Origin: Paenibacillus thiaminolyticus
GTDB taxonomy: Bacteria; Bacillota; Bacilli; Paenibacillales; Paenibacillaceae
NCBI RefSeq assembly: GCF_007066085.1
Contig: NZ_CP041405.1
Coordinates: 4,171,001 to 4,235,000, forward strand
Direction: 5' to 3'
DNA length: 64,000 nucleotides
This document shows, piece after piece, positions 26,847 to 36,399 of this stretch (the first letter of the stretch is position 1; every line of letters starts with the position of its first letter). The translations under genes and the position numbers were made by a program. A model generated the notes under the pieces. That model made no database searches. It saw only the letters and a program-made list of their open reading frames with translations, and was not told where the DNA came from.

Positions 26847-28502
26847 GTGCAAGAGTATAAGGGGAGAATGACGAGGGCAAGAAAATTTTTGAATACGCTT
26901 TCAGTGCCGGTGAGGCCGTTATTCGTCGGAGGGAAGCTCGCCGTGGCAGCCGGGATATGTTGTTCGTTGGCGCTGTCGCTCGCCGGTTGTCATGCGGCCA
27001 ACGTGGACTGGATGAAGGCCGAGCGGGATCGAATAGATCCCTCGATCACCATCGTGATGAATAGTCTCGGGATCAGGTTCCCCGAGCCGTGGACAGAGAA
27101 TGATAACCCGTATTTGTCGTATATTGAGGACGAGACGGGGCTCGAGGTGGAGGTCATTATCCCTCCGTGGCACCGGTACGAGGAGCGGGTCGGCGTCATG
27201 ATGATGTCTAGCCATACGCCTGATCTGATTGGCATTTCCGATCCGAATTGGGTCTCGCATTACGCGCGCAAGCAGATGCTGGCTCCGCTCGATCATTTGA
27301 TTGAGCGTTATGCTCCGCAGCTGAAGAAGCGGATTCCCGCCGAAGTGTGGGAGCAGGTATCCTTCAATGGCCAAGTGTATGCCATTCCGAGCCTGAATGA
27401 AGCGAAAGGATTGGAAATGATGTACATTCGCAAAGATTGGTTGGACCGGCTTGGCCTTGCGCCGCCCGAGACGATTGAGGAGACCGTCGAAGTAATGCGG
27501 GCTTTTGCCGCATTCGATCCGGATGGCAACGGCATCCGGAATACATACGGCACCAGCTTTATTGAGGATTTCGGGCGTTCCTCCCCGTGGTTCGGCGCAT
27601 TTGGCGTACAGCTGAATCAGTGGGCGGAGCGTGACGGCAAGCTGGTCTATTCGAATATTTTGCCGGAAATGAAAGATGCCCTTGCCTTCATGCGCGGACT
27701 GGTGGCGGAAGGGCTTATCGACCCGCTGTTCCCGATTCAGACGCAGCGGGGGCTGGAGCGGCAAGTGATTGACGGGCGGATCGGGTTGTTCACCGGCACA
27801 TGGTATGACACCCGCGGGGTGCTGGAGAAAAGCGCTGCACGCGACCCGCAAGCGGACTGGATCACGCTTCCGTATCCGCAAGGACCCGGCGGAACCGGCA
27901 CGTATGGACTGCCAACGGTGCGTTCCTATCAAGTTATTCCGGCCACGAGCCCGCACGCGGTTGAAGTGCTGCAGTTGTTGAATTTTATTTCCGGCGAGGG
28001 GAGGGACACGCTGAAGTTCGGCTTCGAAGGAGAGGTATGGGAATGGAAGGACGGCCAGCGGGTGACGGACATGGGCATGCATAACCGGGATCAATACCGG
28101 GGCCTGTACGCCAATCTGGCCGATATTCCCGAGAGCGGCTACGTCCGCAGCCGCCTGGATTCGCTTGGTTCGCACTATCACTTGTACGATAATCTCCGGC
28201 ATATTTCTCCTTATGCGATGCCGGACGCTTTTCAGTCGCTCCCGACTCCTGCGATGACTCGCTATGCGCCGCTTCTGGCGAAGAAGAACGACAGGCTGAT
28301 TGAGATTGTGCTCGGGGAGCGGCCGCTGGACGATTTCGATACGTATGCGGCCGAGTGGCTGGCCGAAGGCGGAGAAGAGATGACGCGCGAAGCGAATGCA
28401 TGGTTCCAGTACAGCCGTAACCAGGCAAGGCGCGAGGCGGATCGCGATGTTCCGGCTCATTCAACGGAAGGAAGTGACCGTCATGCTCCGGGAGCTTTCT
28501 AA
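26847..28502 (+). CDS. ABC transporter solute-binding lipoprotein (family 1, LplA/YtcQ-like)
   Basis: About 551 residues, the large type of sugar-binding protein. Lipobox LSLAGC (Cys48 from the GTG start). The FTGTWYDTRGV and YGLPTVRSYQV segments and the size suit the oligosaccharide-binding proteins that pair with LplB/YtcP permeases. GTG 26847 is preferred because an AAGGAG site lies 8 nt upstream; ATG 26868 has its purine run abutting the codon. The 3' end overlaps the sensor kinase gene by 20 nt, so the binding protein and kinase are coupled. Confidence 0.88.
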   Translation: MQEYKGRMTRARKFLNTLSVPVRPLFVGGKLAVAAGICCSLALSLAGCHAANVDWMKAERDRIDPSITIVMNSLGIRFPEPWTENDNPYLSYIEDETGLEVEVIIPPWHRYEERVGVMMMSSHTPDLIGISDPNWVSHYARKQMLAPLDHLIERYAPQLKKRIPAEVWEQVSFNGQVYAIPSLNEAKGLEMMYIRKDWLDRLGLAPPETIEETVEVMRAFAAFDPDGNGIRNTYGTSFIEDFGRSSPWFGAFGVQLNQWAERDGKLVYSNILPEMKDALAFMRGLVAEGLIDPLFPIQTQRGLERQVIDGRIGLFTGTWYDTRGVLEKSAARDPQADWITLPYPQGPGGTGTYGLPTVRSYQVIPATSPHAVEVLQLLNFISGEGRDTLKFGFEGEVWEWKDGQRVTDMGMHNRDQYRGLYANLADIPESGYVRSRLDSLGSHYHLYDNLRHISPYAMPDAFQSLPTPAMTRYAPLLAKKNDRLIEIVLGERPLDDFDTYAAEWLAEGGEEMTREANAWFQYSRNQARREADRDVPAHSTEGSDRHAPGAF

Positions 28503-30300
28503 TCGGTTCCGCCAGCGTATTCAGTGGCGCCTGACCGCTTATTTCGTACTCATTCTCGTTCCTTTGACGCTAACCGGCTGGTTCTCGAATGAACGCTCGC
28601 AGCAATTGCTGCTGTCCGAGACGACGGCGCGGACGGAGAGCGCAATGCACGCGCTGATGGACAATGTCGAGCTCGTGCTGCAAAACGTGGAAGAACTATC
28701 GGCCATGCTGTCGACCGATCCGGAGATTGTCGCGACGCTGAATCAAGCGAATCGCGAGCTGGGAGCGCGGGAGGTGATGGCATTCGCCCGCATGAAGCGC
28801 CAGTTCTCCGACTTCCTGTCCATTCATCCGATGTTCTCCCAGATTGCCGTCTATCATGATCATTCCAATGCCGTCATCTCTACGGCACATGGCGTACTTC
28901 CTGTCGACCGCGCGAACGAGCGTATCTGGCTGCGGCAGACGCTAAACGGGATGGGGACGGGCATTGTGTTCATGCAGCCGGACGAACCCATCGGCGGAGG
29001 CAAGCCGTTCGGGCAAGTCTTCGGCGTCGACAGTCTGGCCGTGGTGCGCTCGATGGATATCTATAATCCGGACAGGGAACGGCATGCGCTTATTATTAGC
29101 CTGAATACGGCGCGTTTGCAGCAATATATCCGCTCCCTTCTGCCCTCAGCCCAGTCCGAGCTGCATCTGTATACGGCCGATGGGAAGTGGGTAGCGGGAA
29201 CAGGCCGGCAGCCCGTATCGTATGACAGCTACGCTACGCATGCCGAGGCGCGCGATCAAGTGCTAATCCGCGCAGTATCGCCTTATTACGGCTGGACTCT
29301 GACGCTGGCCCAGCCCAGGGGCGAAATTTTCGCGCAATCCTACAAGCTGGAGCATTATGCCGTGTTCATGATCGCGCTTAGCATTGTGCTTGCTCTACTT
29401 ATGGCCTTCAGCATCTATACCGGTATCGCCGCGCCGCTGCGGAAGCTTGCCCGCGGCATGCGGGCGATAACTGGCGGCAATCTGGACGTGCGGCTTGAAT
29501 CGGATCGGCGGGACGAATTCGGCATCGTGACGGATTTGTTCAATCAGATGGCCTCGAAGCAGCATCATCTCATTCGGGACCACTATGAGCAGAGCCTGAG
29601 ACTGGCCAATACGGAATTGAAGCTGCTCCAATCGCAGATTCATCCTCATTTCCTGTACAACACATTGGATTCTATCTATTGGATGGCGCAGCAGTCCGAG
29701 GCGGAGGACATCGCGGAGATGGTCCTGAATTTGTCCCGCTTTTTCCGGCTCAGCCTCAGCAAGGGCAAGGATGTGCTCACCGTCAAGGAAAGCCTGGAGC
29801 ACCTGCATGTGTACATCCGCATTCAACAGCTGAGGTTCATGGATCAATTTCGGGTCGTGTACGACATCGACCCGCAGACGGAGCAGCTGCCCATCGTCAA
29901 GCTGCTCGTCCAGCCGATCGTCGAGAACGCGATTATCCACGGCGTGGAGAAAGCGGGGCGGGAGGCGGTGCTGCGCATTGCGACGCGGTTGGAGGAGAAC
30001 GGAGCGCGGCCGGTGCTCGTCATCGCGATAACCGACTCGGGCGCGGGGATGGCGGATGCGGCGCGGGAGCGGCTGCAGCGGGAGCTGGCGGCGGTGCTGC
30101 AGCAGCCCGATCAGCATCAAGTGCAGCAGGATGAGTACGCGGGCGCAGGCTTCGGGTTAAGAAACGTGGCGGCGCGCATACGCCTGAATTACGGTCCGGA
30201 AGCCGATATCCGCATTGACAGCGCTCCTGGAGAAGGCACGGCCGTCACGCTTGTTCTGCCGCTGGTAGCGCTGAACGAGACGGCGCTGCTCACGGGATAA
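28483..30300 (+). CDS. YesM-type sensor histidine kinase
   Basis: 605 residues: N-terminal membrane helix, a large extracellular Cache-like sensor (about 45-300), a second helix, HAMP (about 325-380), the His_kinase block LQSQIHPHFLYNTLDSI (His near 387) and HATPase (QPIVENAIIHG...GFGLRNVAARI). Pairs with the AraC-type regulator downstream. YesM/YesN systems usually sense and induce uptake of oligosaccharides or polysaccharide fragments. Start at ATG 28483 (GGAAGGAAG site). Confidence 0.92.
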   Translation: MLRELSNRFRQRIQWRLTAYFVLILVPLTLTGWFSNERSQQLLLSETTARTESAMHALMDNVELVLQNVEELSAMLSTDPEIVATLNQANRELGAREVMAFARMKRQFSDFLSIHPMFSQIAVYHDHSNAVISTAHGVLPVDRANERIWLRQTLNGMGTGIVFMQPDEPIGGGKPFGQVFGVDSLAVVRSMDIYNPDRERHALIISLNTARLQQYIRSLLPSAQSELHLYTADGKWVAGTGRQPVSYDSYATHAEARDQVLIRAVSPYYGWTLTLAQPRGEIFAQSYKLEHYAVFMIALSIVLALLMAFSIYTGIAAPLRKLARGMRAITGGNLDVRLESDRRDEFGIVTDLFNQMASKQHHLIRDHYEQSLRLANTELKLLQSQIHPHFLYNTLDSIYWMAQQSEAEDIAEMVLNLSRFFRLSLSKGKDVLTVKESLEHLHVYIRIQQLRFMDQFRVVYDIDPQTEQLPIVKLLVQPIVENAIIHGVEKAGREAVLRIATRLEENGARPVLVIAITDSGAGMADAARERLQRELAAVLQQPDQHQVQQDEYAGAGFGLRNVAARIRLNYGPEADIRIDSAPGEGTAVTLVLPLVALNETALLTG

Positions 30301-30383
30301 GGTTTGCTGCAGGACGATAGGGAGCAGAAAATTTACGTTTACGATTTATAGATTTTAGGAAGAAGACTGGAGGGAGGAGCAGC

Positions 30384-32009
30384 ATGAATTTGTTGATCAT
30401 TGAGGACGAACCGCGGCTTCGTCACAGCTTGACCGAGTTGATGCCATGGGAGAAGGCCGGCATCACCGGGGTGACGGCGGCTGCGACGGCGGAAGAAGGG
30501 AAGCGATGGCTGCAGGTGAAGCGTCCGGACATTTTGCTCGTCGATATTCAGCTGCCGGACGGGAACGGCCTTGAGCTGGCGCGGCAGGCGATGGCCTGGA
30601 ATGCCGAGGTGAAGGCCATCATTTTGAGCGGCCATGATCACTTCCCGTACGCTCAGGAAGCGCTCGCCCTGGGCGTCAAGCAATATTTGCTCAAGCCGGC
30701 GGGCCAGGATGCGATTGTGCGGGTGGTCGCGGAAGCGGTCGCGGAACGCCGCTCGGAGATTCAGCGCAAGCATGACTATGCCTCGCTGCGCCGGCAATGG
30801 CAGGCCCATCTGCCGGCGCTGCAGCAGCGTACGCTGCGCCTGGGCCTGGAGGGCGGCCTGCCTGCCGAAGCCTTCCGCCTGCGGATGGCGGAGCTGGGCA
30901 TCACGCTCTCCGCGGCCGAGCGCTGTGCGGTGATGGTGATGGAGCCCGATCCTGTCTCCCCTGAGCGGGCGGAGGCATTCGGGGAAGATACCGCGTTGAT
31001 TCACTTTGCCGTCGGTCAGGTGGCCGAGGAGACGCTCCGATCGATGGGAGCCCGTTCGGCCTTGATCTGTCGCGATGTCGATAAGCCGATCGCCATTCTG
31101 TTCCGGCATGATCCAGGCGGCGGCGGTACGGCGGACGGGGACGCGGTCATCGCCATCCATGCCATGGCAGGCGCCATGCTGGAGCATATCAAGACATCGC
31201 TCAAGCTGACGGCCAGCGCTGGCATCAGCTCGGCGCATGGGGGGCTGGAGAATGTGCCCCGCTTATACAAGGAGGCGATGTTCGCGCTGGGCCAGCGGCT
31301 CGTGCATGGGGGCGACCTCGTTATCCCGTATCGCGAAGGCGGGATCGCTCCGCCGCCGGAGGCGGCGGCAGTCCAGAGCGAGCGCTGGATGCGGGAGCTG
31401 GATATCGCCTGGAGTACCGGAGACGAGCGGCAGGCGTCTGCGGCGGCGGAGGCCTGGGTCGGCGAGGTATGCGCCATCGAGCAAGCTGAGGCGCTCAAGG
31501 AGCAGATGCTGCTGCTGCAATCGTGGGTCGTCACGTGGATCCACAAGCAGGGGTGGTCGCTGCATGAGGTGATGCAGGAGGACGCGGAATCGTTCCACCA
31601 TGCGTCGGAGCTGCGCACGAAGCAGGAATGGAGCGGCTGGATGCGGAGCGTGATTCGGTGCATCGGCGCACAATCCTGCCTGGTAAGGCGGCGCGGCGGC
31701 AACCGGCTCGTGGCGGAAGTGAAGGAGCTGATCGAGCGGGAGCTTCACGGCGAGCTGTCGCTGCAAGGAGTGGCGGATCGGCTGTTCATTAACGCCTCTT
31801 ACTTGAGCAGGCTGTTCAAGCAGGAGATGGAGCAGCCGTTCTCGGCTTATGTGCTGGAGCGCCGCATGGAGCGGGCCAAGGAGGCGCTCTTTCAAGGGAA
31901 GCGGGTGTATGATGCCGCTCAAGCCGCAGGCTTCCGCGATGTCAGTTATTTTACGAAGGTGTTCCGCAAATATTGGGGAGTCACGCCTAGCGAATGGAAG
32001 CGGGGCTAA
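30384..32009 (+). CDS. YesN-type response regulator with AraC DNA-binding domain
   Basis: 541 residues. Receiver with EDE pocket (7-9), Asp54 (LLVDIQLPDG) and Lys near 105 (LLKPAG). A long middle section follows, then a C-terminal AraC/XylS double helix-turn-helix (LSLQGVADRLFINASYLSRLFKQ...VYDAAQAAGFRDVSYFTKVFRKYWGVTPSEW). It should activate the permease and binding-protein genes downstream. A GGAGGGAGGAG site precedes the ATG. Confidence 0.93.
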   Translation: MNLLIIEDEPRLRHSLTELMPWEKAGITGVTAAATAEEGKRWLQVKRPDILLVDIQLPDGNGLELARQAMAWNAEVKAIILSGHDHFPYAQEALALGVKQYLLKPAGQDAIVRVVAEAVAERRSEIQRKHDYASLRRQWQAHLPALQQRTLRLGLEGGLPAEAFRLRMAELGITLSAAERCAVMVMEPDPVSPERAEAFGEDTALIHFAVGQVAEETLRSMGARSALICRDVDKPIAILFRHDPGGGGTADGDAVIAIHAMAGAMLEHIKTSLKLTASAGISSAHGGLENVPRLYKEAMFALGQRLVHGGDLVIPYREGGIAPPPEAAAVQSERWMRELDIAWSTGDERQASAAAEAWVGEVCAIEQAEALKEQMLLLQSWVVTWIHKQGWSLHEVMQEDAESFHHASELRTKQEWSGWMRSVIRCIGAQSCLVRRRGGNRLVAEVKELIERELHGELSLQGVADRLFINASYLSRLFKQEMEQPFSAYVLERRMERAKEALFQGKRVYDAAQAAGFRDVSYFTKVFRKYWGVTPSEWKRG

Positions 32010-32010
32010 C

Positions 32011-32073
32011 GGAGGGTGCTATCGGAGGGTGCTATCGGAGGTGCTATCGGAGTGGGCTATCAGAGGTGCTATC
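32011..32073. repeat. Five 12-13 bp tandem repeats
   Basis: Units of the form GGAGG(G)TGCTATC directly after the regulator stop, between it and the permease genes. Confidence 0.85.
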
Positions 32074-32224
32074 GGGCAGCGGGCAAGGCGCTCCTGGCTC
32101 ATAGCCATCAATTTACCAGAAGAAGTCATGGCTTTCCCGTTTTCCTGATGGCGGCCGTCCCTTACGCTAATAATACATCACAGCCGATACAGGGTATGCG
32201 GCCGCAAGGAAGGAGGGAGGCCCA

Positions 32225-33187
32225 ATGGAGATAAGAAATACGGACATTGCCGCCGCTCCGCGTCCACGGCGGAAGCGTTACTGGCGCAAGCTGGGGAGCG
32301 ACGTGCGCAAAGACTGGGACTTGTATATCGCGCTTTTGCCGGGCATCGCCTTTTTGCTCTTGTTCAAGTACACTCCGATGTACGGCGTCGTCATCGCCTT
32401 TCAAGACTTCAATATTTTCAGCGGCATCACGGACAGCCCGTGGGCCGGCCTGCAGCATTTCGAGCGGCTGTTCCAGTCGCCGAAGTTCGCGCAAGTGTTC
32501 TGGAATACGCTCATCATCTCGGTGATGAAAATCGTGCTCCTGTTTCCGCTTCCGATTGTGTTGGCCATCCTGCTGAATGAACTAACCAAAATGTGGTTCA
32601 AACGGCCGATCCAGACGATTATTTACATGCCTCACTTCCTGTCCTGGGTTATCGTCAGCGGCATGTTCATGGATCTGCTGTCCATCAACGGAGGGCTTGT
32701 CAACCGGATGATTGAATGGCTCGGCGGAGAGCCGATCAGATTTTTCCTCGACAACAGCGTCTTTCGCTGGCTGCTCGTCGGCACGGCCGGCTGGAAGGAG
32801 GCGGGCTGGGGCACGATCGTCTATTTGGCGGCGCTGAGCTCCATCGATCCGCAGCTGTACGAGGCAGCCAAAATCGACGGGGCGAACAAGTTCCGTCAAA
32901 TCTGGCATATTACGCTTCCCGGTCTGGTCCCGGTCATTTTGCTTATGTTCATCCTGCGGCTCGGCCATATGCTGGAGGCCGGCACCGAGCAGATTCTCGT
33001 CATGTACAATCCAGTCGTCTATAATGTCTCGGATGTTATCGGAACGTATGTGTACCGCACCGGGCTGGGCGAACAAAATTACAGCTTCTCGGCCGCGGTA
33101 GGACTGTTCGATTCGATTGTCGGCTTCATTCTGATCATCAGCGGGAATTACCTTAGCCGGCGCCTGCTGAACCGGGGCATCTGGTAG
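32225..33187 (+). CDS. ABC sugar permease, LplB type
   Basis: 320 residues, six membrane segments, and the EAA coupling loop YEAAKIDGANKFRQIWHITLPGL near 217-238. The N-terminus (KDWDLYIALLPGIAFLLLFKYTPMYG) is the LplB/YtcP-upstream signature. Together with the next gene it forms the channel of a CUT1-type oligosaccharide importer fed by the lipoproteins of this cluster. No ATPase gene is present; such systems commonly share an MsmX-type ATPase encoded elsewhere. Confidence 0.93.
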   Translation: MEIRNTDIAAAPRPRRKRYWRKLGSDVRKDWDLYIALLPGIAFLLLFKYTPMYGVVIAFQDFNIFSGITDSPWAGLQHFERLFQSPKFAQVFWNTLIISVMKIVLLFPLPIVLAILLNELTKMWFKRPIQTIIYMPHFLSWVIVSGMFMDLLSINGGLVNRMIEWLGGEPIRFFLDNSVFRWLLVGTAGWKEAGWGTIVYLAALSSIDPQLYEAAKIDGANKFRQIWHITLPGLVPVILLMFILRLGHMLEAGTEQILVMYNPVVYNVSDVIGTYVYRTGLGEQNYSFSAAVGLFDSIVGFILIISGNYLSRRLLNRGIW

Positions 33188-33280
33188 AGCGCCGCGCTGG
33201 CGGATGGTGCGGCTGATTGCCCGAGCGGCAAAGCGGAAGGCAGCCGCAGCGGGACGACTGACGAAGAAAGGAGGCCCGGG

Positions 33281-34201
33281 ATGAAAACCGAGCGCAAGAC
33301 GAAAGGGGTGCGGACTGCGATCCGCATGTCGCCGGGAGAGCGCATCTTCCAGGCGCTGAACTATTTCTTTTTTGCCATCGTGTCCTGGACGACGCTGTTC
33401 CCGTTCCTCAACCTGCTCGCCAAATCGCTAAGCGGCGAAGAGGCCGTGCTGTCCGGACGGGTGTCCTTGTTCCCGGTCGATATTCAATTCGGCACGTATG
33501 CGTATGTATTAAGCGACGCCAAATTCATGAACGCCTTCATGGTATCCGTCATCATCACAGTGGCGGGAACCGCCCTGGGGCTCGTCATGACGGCGATCGC
33601 CGCTTATCCTCTGTCCAAGCCGCGGCTGCGCGGGCGGAAATTTTTCATTCTCATGTACGTATTCACGATGTTGTTCAGCGGCGGTCTCATTCCGACGTAT
33701 CTGCTTATGCACCGGCTTAACCTTATCGATACGCTATGGGTTCTCTTCCTGCCGAGCATGATCAGCGTGTTCAATATGTTAATCATTAAAAATTACTTCG
33801 AATCGCTTCCCGACGAACTGGAGGAATCGGCCAAGATGGACGGGGCATCCAATCTGACGATACTGTTCCGCATTACCGTTCCGTTATCTTTGCCGGTGTT
33901 CGCCACGATTGCGCTCTTCTATGCGGTCGGCTTCTGGAACGATTATTTCGCTTCCATGATTTACATCAACTCTCCGGATTTGAAACCGCTTCAGCTGTAT
34001 TTGAAGGAACTGCTGATTCACTCCAATATCACCTATCAGGATGGGGGACATGTGCCGAACATCGATGCCGTCATGAACTCGACGCCACAGGCGATCCAAG
34101 CCGCTTCGATTCTGGTCGCGACCTTGCCGATTCTGCTCGTCTATCCATTTCTGCAGAAATACTTCGTGAAAGGGGTGTTAATTGGTTCCGTTAAAGGTTA
34201 A
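33281..34201 (+). CDS. ABC sugar permease, LplC/YtcP type
   Basis: 306 residues, second channel subunit of the same importer. Membrane segments and the EAA loop EESAKMDGASNLTILFRITVPLSLP are clear. AGGAGG-type ribosome site. The solute-binding gene follows after an intercistronic stem-loop. Confidence 0.93.
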   Translation: MKTERKTKGVRTAIRMSPGERIFQALNYFFFAIVSWTTLFPFLNLLAKSLSGEEAVLSGRVSLFPVDIQFGTYAYVLSDAKFMNAFMVSVIITVAGTALGLVMTAIAAYPLSKPRLRGRKFFILMYVFTMLFSGGLIPTYLLMHRLNLIDTLWVLFLPSMISVFNMLIIKNYFESLPDELEESAKMDGASNLTILFRITVPLSLPVFATIALFYAVGFWNDYFASMIYINSPDLKPLQLYLKELLIHSNITYQDGGHVPNIDAVMNSTPQAIQAASILVATLPILLVYPFLQKYFVKGVLIGSVKG

Positions 34202-34218
34202 GCGCGTTAATGAACGTC

Positions 34219-34238
34219 TGCGCACGTATGCGTGCGCA
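34219..34238 (+). promoter_or_regulatory. Intercistronic stem-loop before the binding-protein gene
   Basis: TGCGCACG/CGTGCGCA forms a perfect 8-bp GC-rich stem with a 4-nt TATG loop. Such hairpins between permease and binding-protein genes often stabilise the downstream mRNA segment and raise binding-protein output. There is no T-run, so it is not a classic terminator. Confidence 0.5.
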
Positions 34239-34266
34239 AGAGAACAAAAGAAACGGGGGAATGTTC

Positions 34267-35745
34267 ATGCGGCGTCAACGGATATGGATCTCGGTGGTGG
34301 CGATCATGACCGTATTGTCGCTTATCGCCTGCAGCAGCACCAAGACGGGCCAGGGCGCAGAAGGCGGGGAAGGGGACAGCAAGCAGCTGCGCCAGCTGAT
34401 GCCGTTCGATCGGTTCGAGCCGAACGGAGACGCGGTAGCCCAGTATTTGAAGGAGAAGACCGGCTATACGGTAAAATATGAGATGCTGCCGGCGGAAAAC
34501 GCCGACGAGAAGCTGAACCTGCTCATGGCGAACAAGGAGTCGTACGACGTCTTGAAGCTGGCGCCTGCTCAATACTACCAGCTCGTGTCCGCTGGAGCGC
34601 TGGAGCCGCTCGACGATCTGATCGAGAAGTACGGCACGAATATGAAGCAGGTGATCGGGCCGGATTCCTGGGTAAGCGCCCGCTATGAAGGCAAAACGTA
34701 TGCCATTCCGGAGACCGGCGGCGGCAATGGTACGGCCTCGTATGCGCTCGTCGTGCGCAAGGATTGGCTCGATGAATTGAATCTGAATGTGCCGACGAGT
34801 CTTGACGAGCTCGTCACGGTGTTGAAGGCATTCAAGGAGAAGAAGAATGTTATCCCGCTGACAGGCGGCAAGGCCCCCGTGCATCCGGACATCGCCAGCG
34901 TGTTCGGCTTGACGACGGCTTGGCTGGAGCGGGACGGCAAAATCATTCATTCCGTCGAAGCGCCGGAGATGAAGGAGTATCTGGCCTTCATGAGCCAGTT
35001 GTATCAAGAGGGGCTGATCGACTCGGAATGGGGCATCAACACGGCGGACAAATCCATCGAGAAGATGGCCAGCGGGAAGGCGGGCATGTACAGCCCGGGA
35101 TGGTGGGTCGCCCCGAATCTCGTGAACGCCTTGGCCAAGAACTTCCCGGATGCGAAGCTGGAGATCGTCCCCGTCTTGAAGGATAAAGCGGGTCTGGCCC
35201 GGGTAGGATCGGTCGGCAATACGACCAACTATTACATCGCGGTGCCAAAATTTTCGAAGCATAAGGAAGAAGCCGTCAAGTGGCTCGATCTGAAGTTCGA
35301 TAAGGATATCTTCAAAGGGATTGCCATCGGCGAAGAAGGGGTTCATCACACCTTCGAGAACGGGGTGTACACGCCGATCATGCCGAAGTTCGCAGACGAA
35401 CGCAGCAATGCGAGCGCTTTCTTGACGGGTGTGGACGAGAAAAATTATCCGACATACTGGCAGGCCCGCCTCAAGAAAAATCCGGTCGTGGAAAATTATT
35501 TTGTCACCTTCCAGGAAAATGCGGAAGGCCTGATCATTGTCGATCCGATGAGCTCGGCGCCGCCAATTCCGGACATCTCGAAAAACCTGCAGCGGTTGAA
35601 TAAATTTCAGGAAGATACATTCATCAACTTCGTAAGCGGGGCGGAGCCGCTGGACAACTATGAACAATTCCTCGCGGAATGGCACGCCCAGGGCGGCGAG
35701 GCTATGGTGAAGGCCGCCAACGAATGGTATGCTTCCAAGCGTTGA
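34267..35745 (+). CDS. ABC transporter solute-binding lipoprotein (second of the cluster)
   Basis: 492 residues. Lipobox LIACSS with Cys22, then a family 1 sugar-binding fold (VPTSLDELVTVLKAFKEKKNVIPL, AGMYSPGWWVAPNL). Start at ATG 34267, 6 nt after GGGGGA; ATG 34261 is an alternative. It lies directly after the two permeases and so is the probable principal binding protein of the importer. The lipoprotein at 26847 may be a co-receptor for the YesM kinase or a second binding protein. Confidence 0.9.
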   Translation: MRRQRIWISVVAIMTVLSLIACSSTKTGQGAEGGEGDSKQLRQLMPFDRFEPNGDAVAQYLKEKTGYTVKYEMLPAENADEKLNLLMANKESYDVLKLAPAQYYQLVSAGALEPLDDLIEKYGTNMKQVIGPDSWVSARYEGKTYAIPETGGGNGTASYALVVRKDWLDELNLNVPTSLDELVTVLKAFKEKKNVIPLTGGKAPVHPDIASVFGLTTAWLERDGKIIHSVEAPEMKEYLAFMSQLYQEGLIDSEWGINTADKSIEKMASGKAGMYSPGWWVAPNLVNALAKNFPDAKLEIVPVLKDKAGLARVGSVGNTTNYYIAVPKFSKHKEEAVKWLDLKFDKDIFKGIAIGEEGVHHTFENGVYTPIMPKFADERSNASAFLTGVDEKNYPTYWQARLKKNPVVENYFVTFQENAEGLIIVDPMSSAPPIPDISKNLQRLNKFQEDTFINFVSGAEPLDNYEQFLAEWHAQGGEAMVKAANEWYASKR

Positions 35746-35776
35746 ATGATGCATTGCGAATAATCCGCATTATCGA

Positions 35777-35807
35777 GACTGCACCGCTTGGCGGCTGCAG
35801 TCTTTTT
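35777..35807 (+). terminator. Intrinsic terminator of the transporter operon
   Basis: GACTGCACCGC/GCGGCTGCAGTC hairpin followed by five T, about 30 nt after the binding-protein stop. Confidence 0.85.
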
Positions 35808-35921
35808 GTAATAGAGGCATGCAGTGGTGATTGTACATGTCGTGTGCAGCCCTTATCCCAGTCTCCCAATCGCTCAGGGTTGATTCGGGGGAGAGAAAGT
35901 AAAAACGGCAGCCGGCAAAAT

Positions 35922-36039
35922 GCCTGAGGATGGTTGCAACAGCTAGAATGCTTCAGGAGAGCTAGAGCAACAGCCAGACTGCTTGAGGGGATTAGAGCAA
36001 CAGCTAAAATGGTTGAGGATAATTGGGAGAAGCCAAAAT
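35922..36039. repeat. Four ~30-bp tandem repeats
   Basis: Units of 28-31 bp of the type GCTTGAGG...AGAGCAACAGC(C/T)A...AT. The gap 35808-36399 contains this array, the 10-bp array below and a stem-loop, but no supported gene. Confidence 0.75.
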
Positions 36040-36190
36040 GCATCTCTAGGCATGTACGAGAAGGACTAAAAAGAGTGGGAACATTGGTGAAGGCCGGGAT
36101 TAGGGGGAATAGCCGCCCTGAGCGGAGGGGAGAGCAAACAAAAGGGGGAAGAGGGATAGGTAGAGCATCAAAACGACAGAACGATTGAAC

Positions 36191-36280
36191 CGAACTGAAC
36201 GGAAGTGGATGGACTTGAATAGAGTTGAATGGAACTGAATGCTGCTGAATGCTGGTGAATGGAGTTAAATGGAGCTGAAC
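36191..36280. repeat. Nine exact-period 10-bp repeats
   Basis: TGAAT or TGAAC recurs every 10 bp in strict register across nine units (such as TGAATGGAGT), so the motif faces one side of the helix. No gene overlaps it convincingly. Confidence 0.85.
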
Positions 36281-36352
36281 GTAAAATGGGCGAATAGATA
36301 AAAACTCTGACGACCGAACGATGGAAATCAGCATGAACAGTATCCCGGAAAG

Positions 36353-36385
36353 TCTCCCCGCCTGACCCGATTGCAAGCGGGGAGA
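36353..36385 (-). terminator. Stem-loop after the FAD oxidoreductase gene
   Basis: TCTCCCCGC and GCGGGGAGA pair perfectly (9 bp) across a 15-nt loop, 15 nt beyond the minus-strand stop; only CTTTCC follows, so a weak terminator. Confidence 0.5.
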
Positions 36386-36399
36386 TAAATTATGACGGC

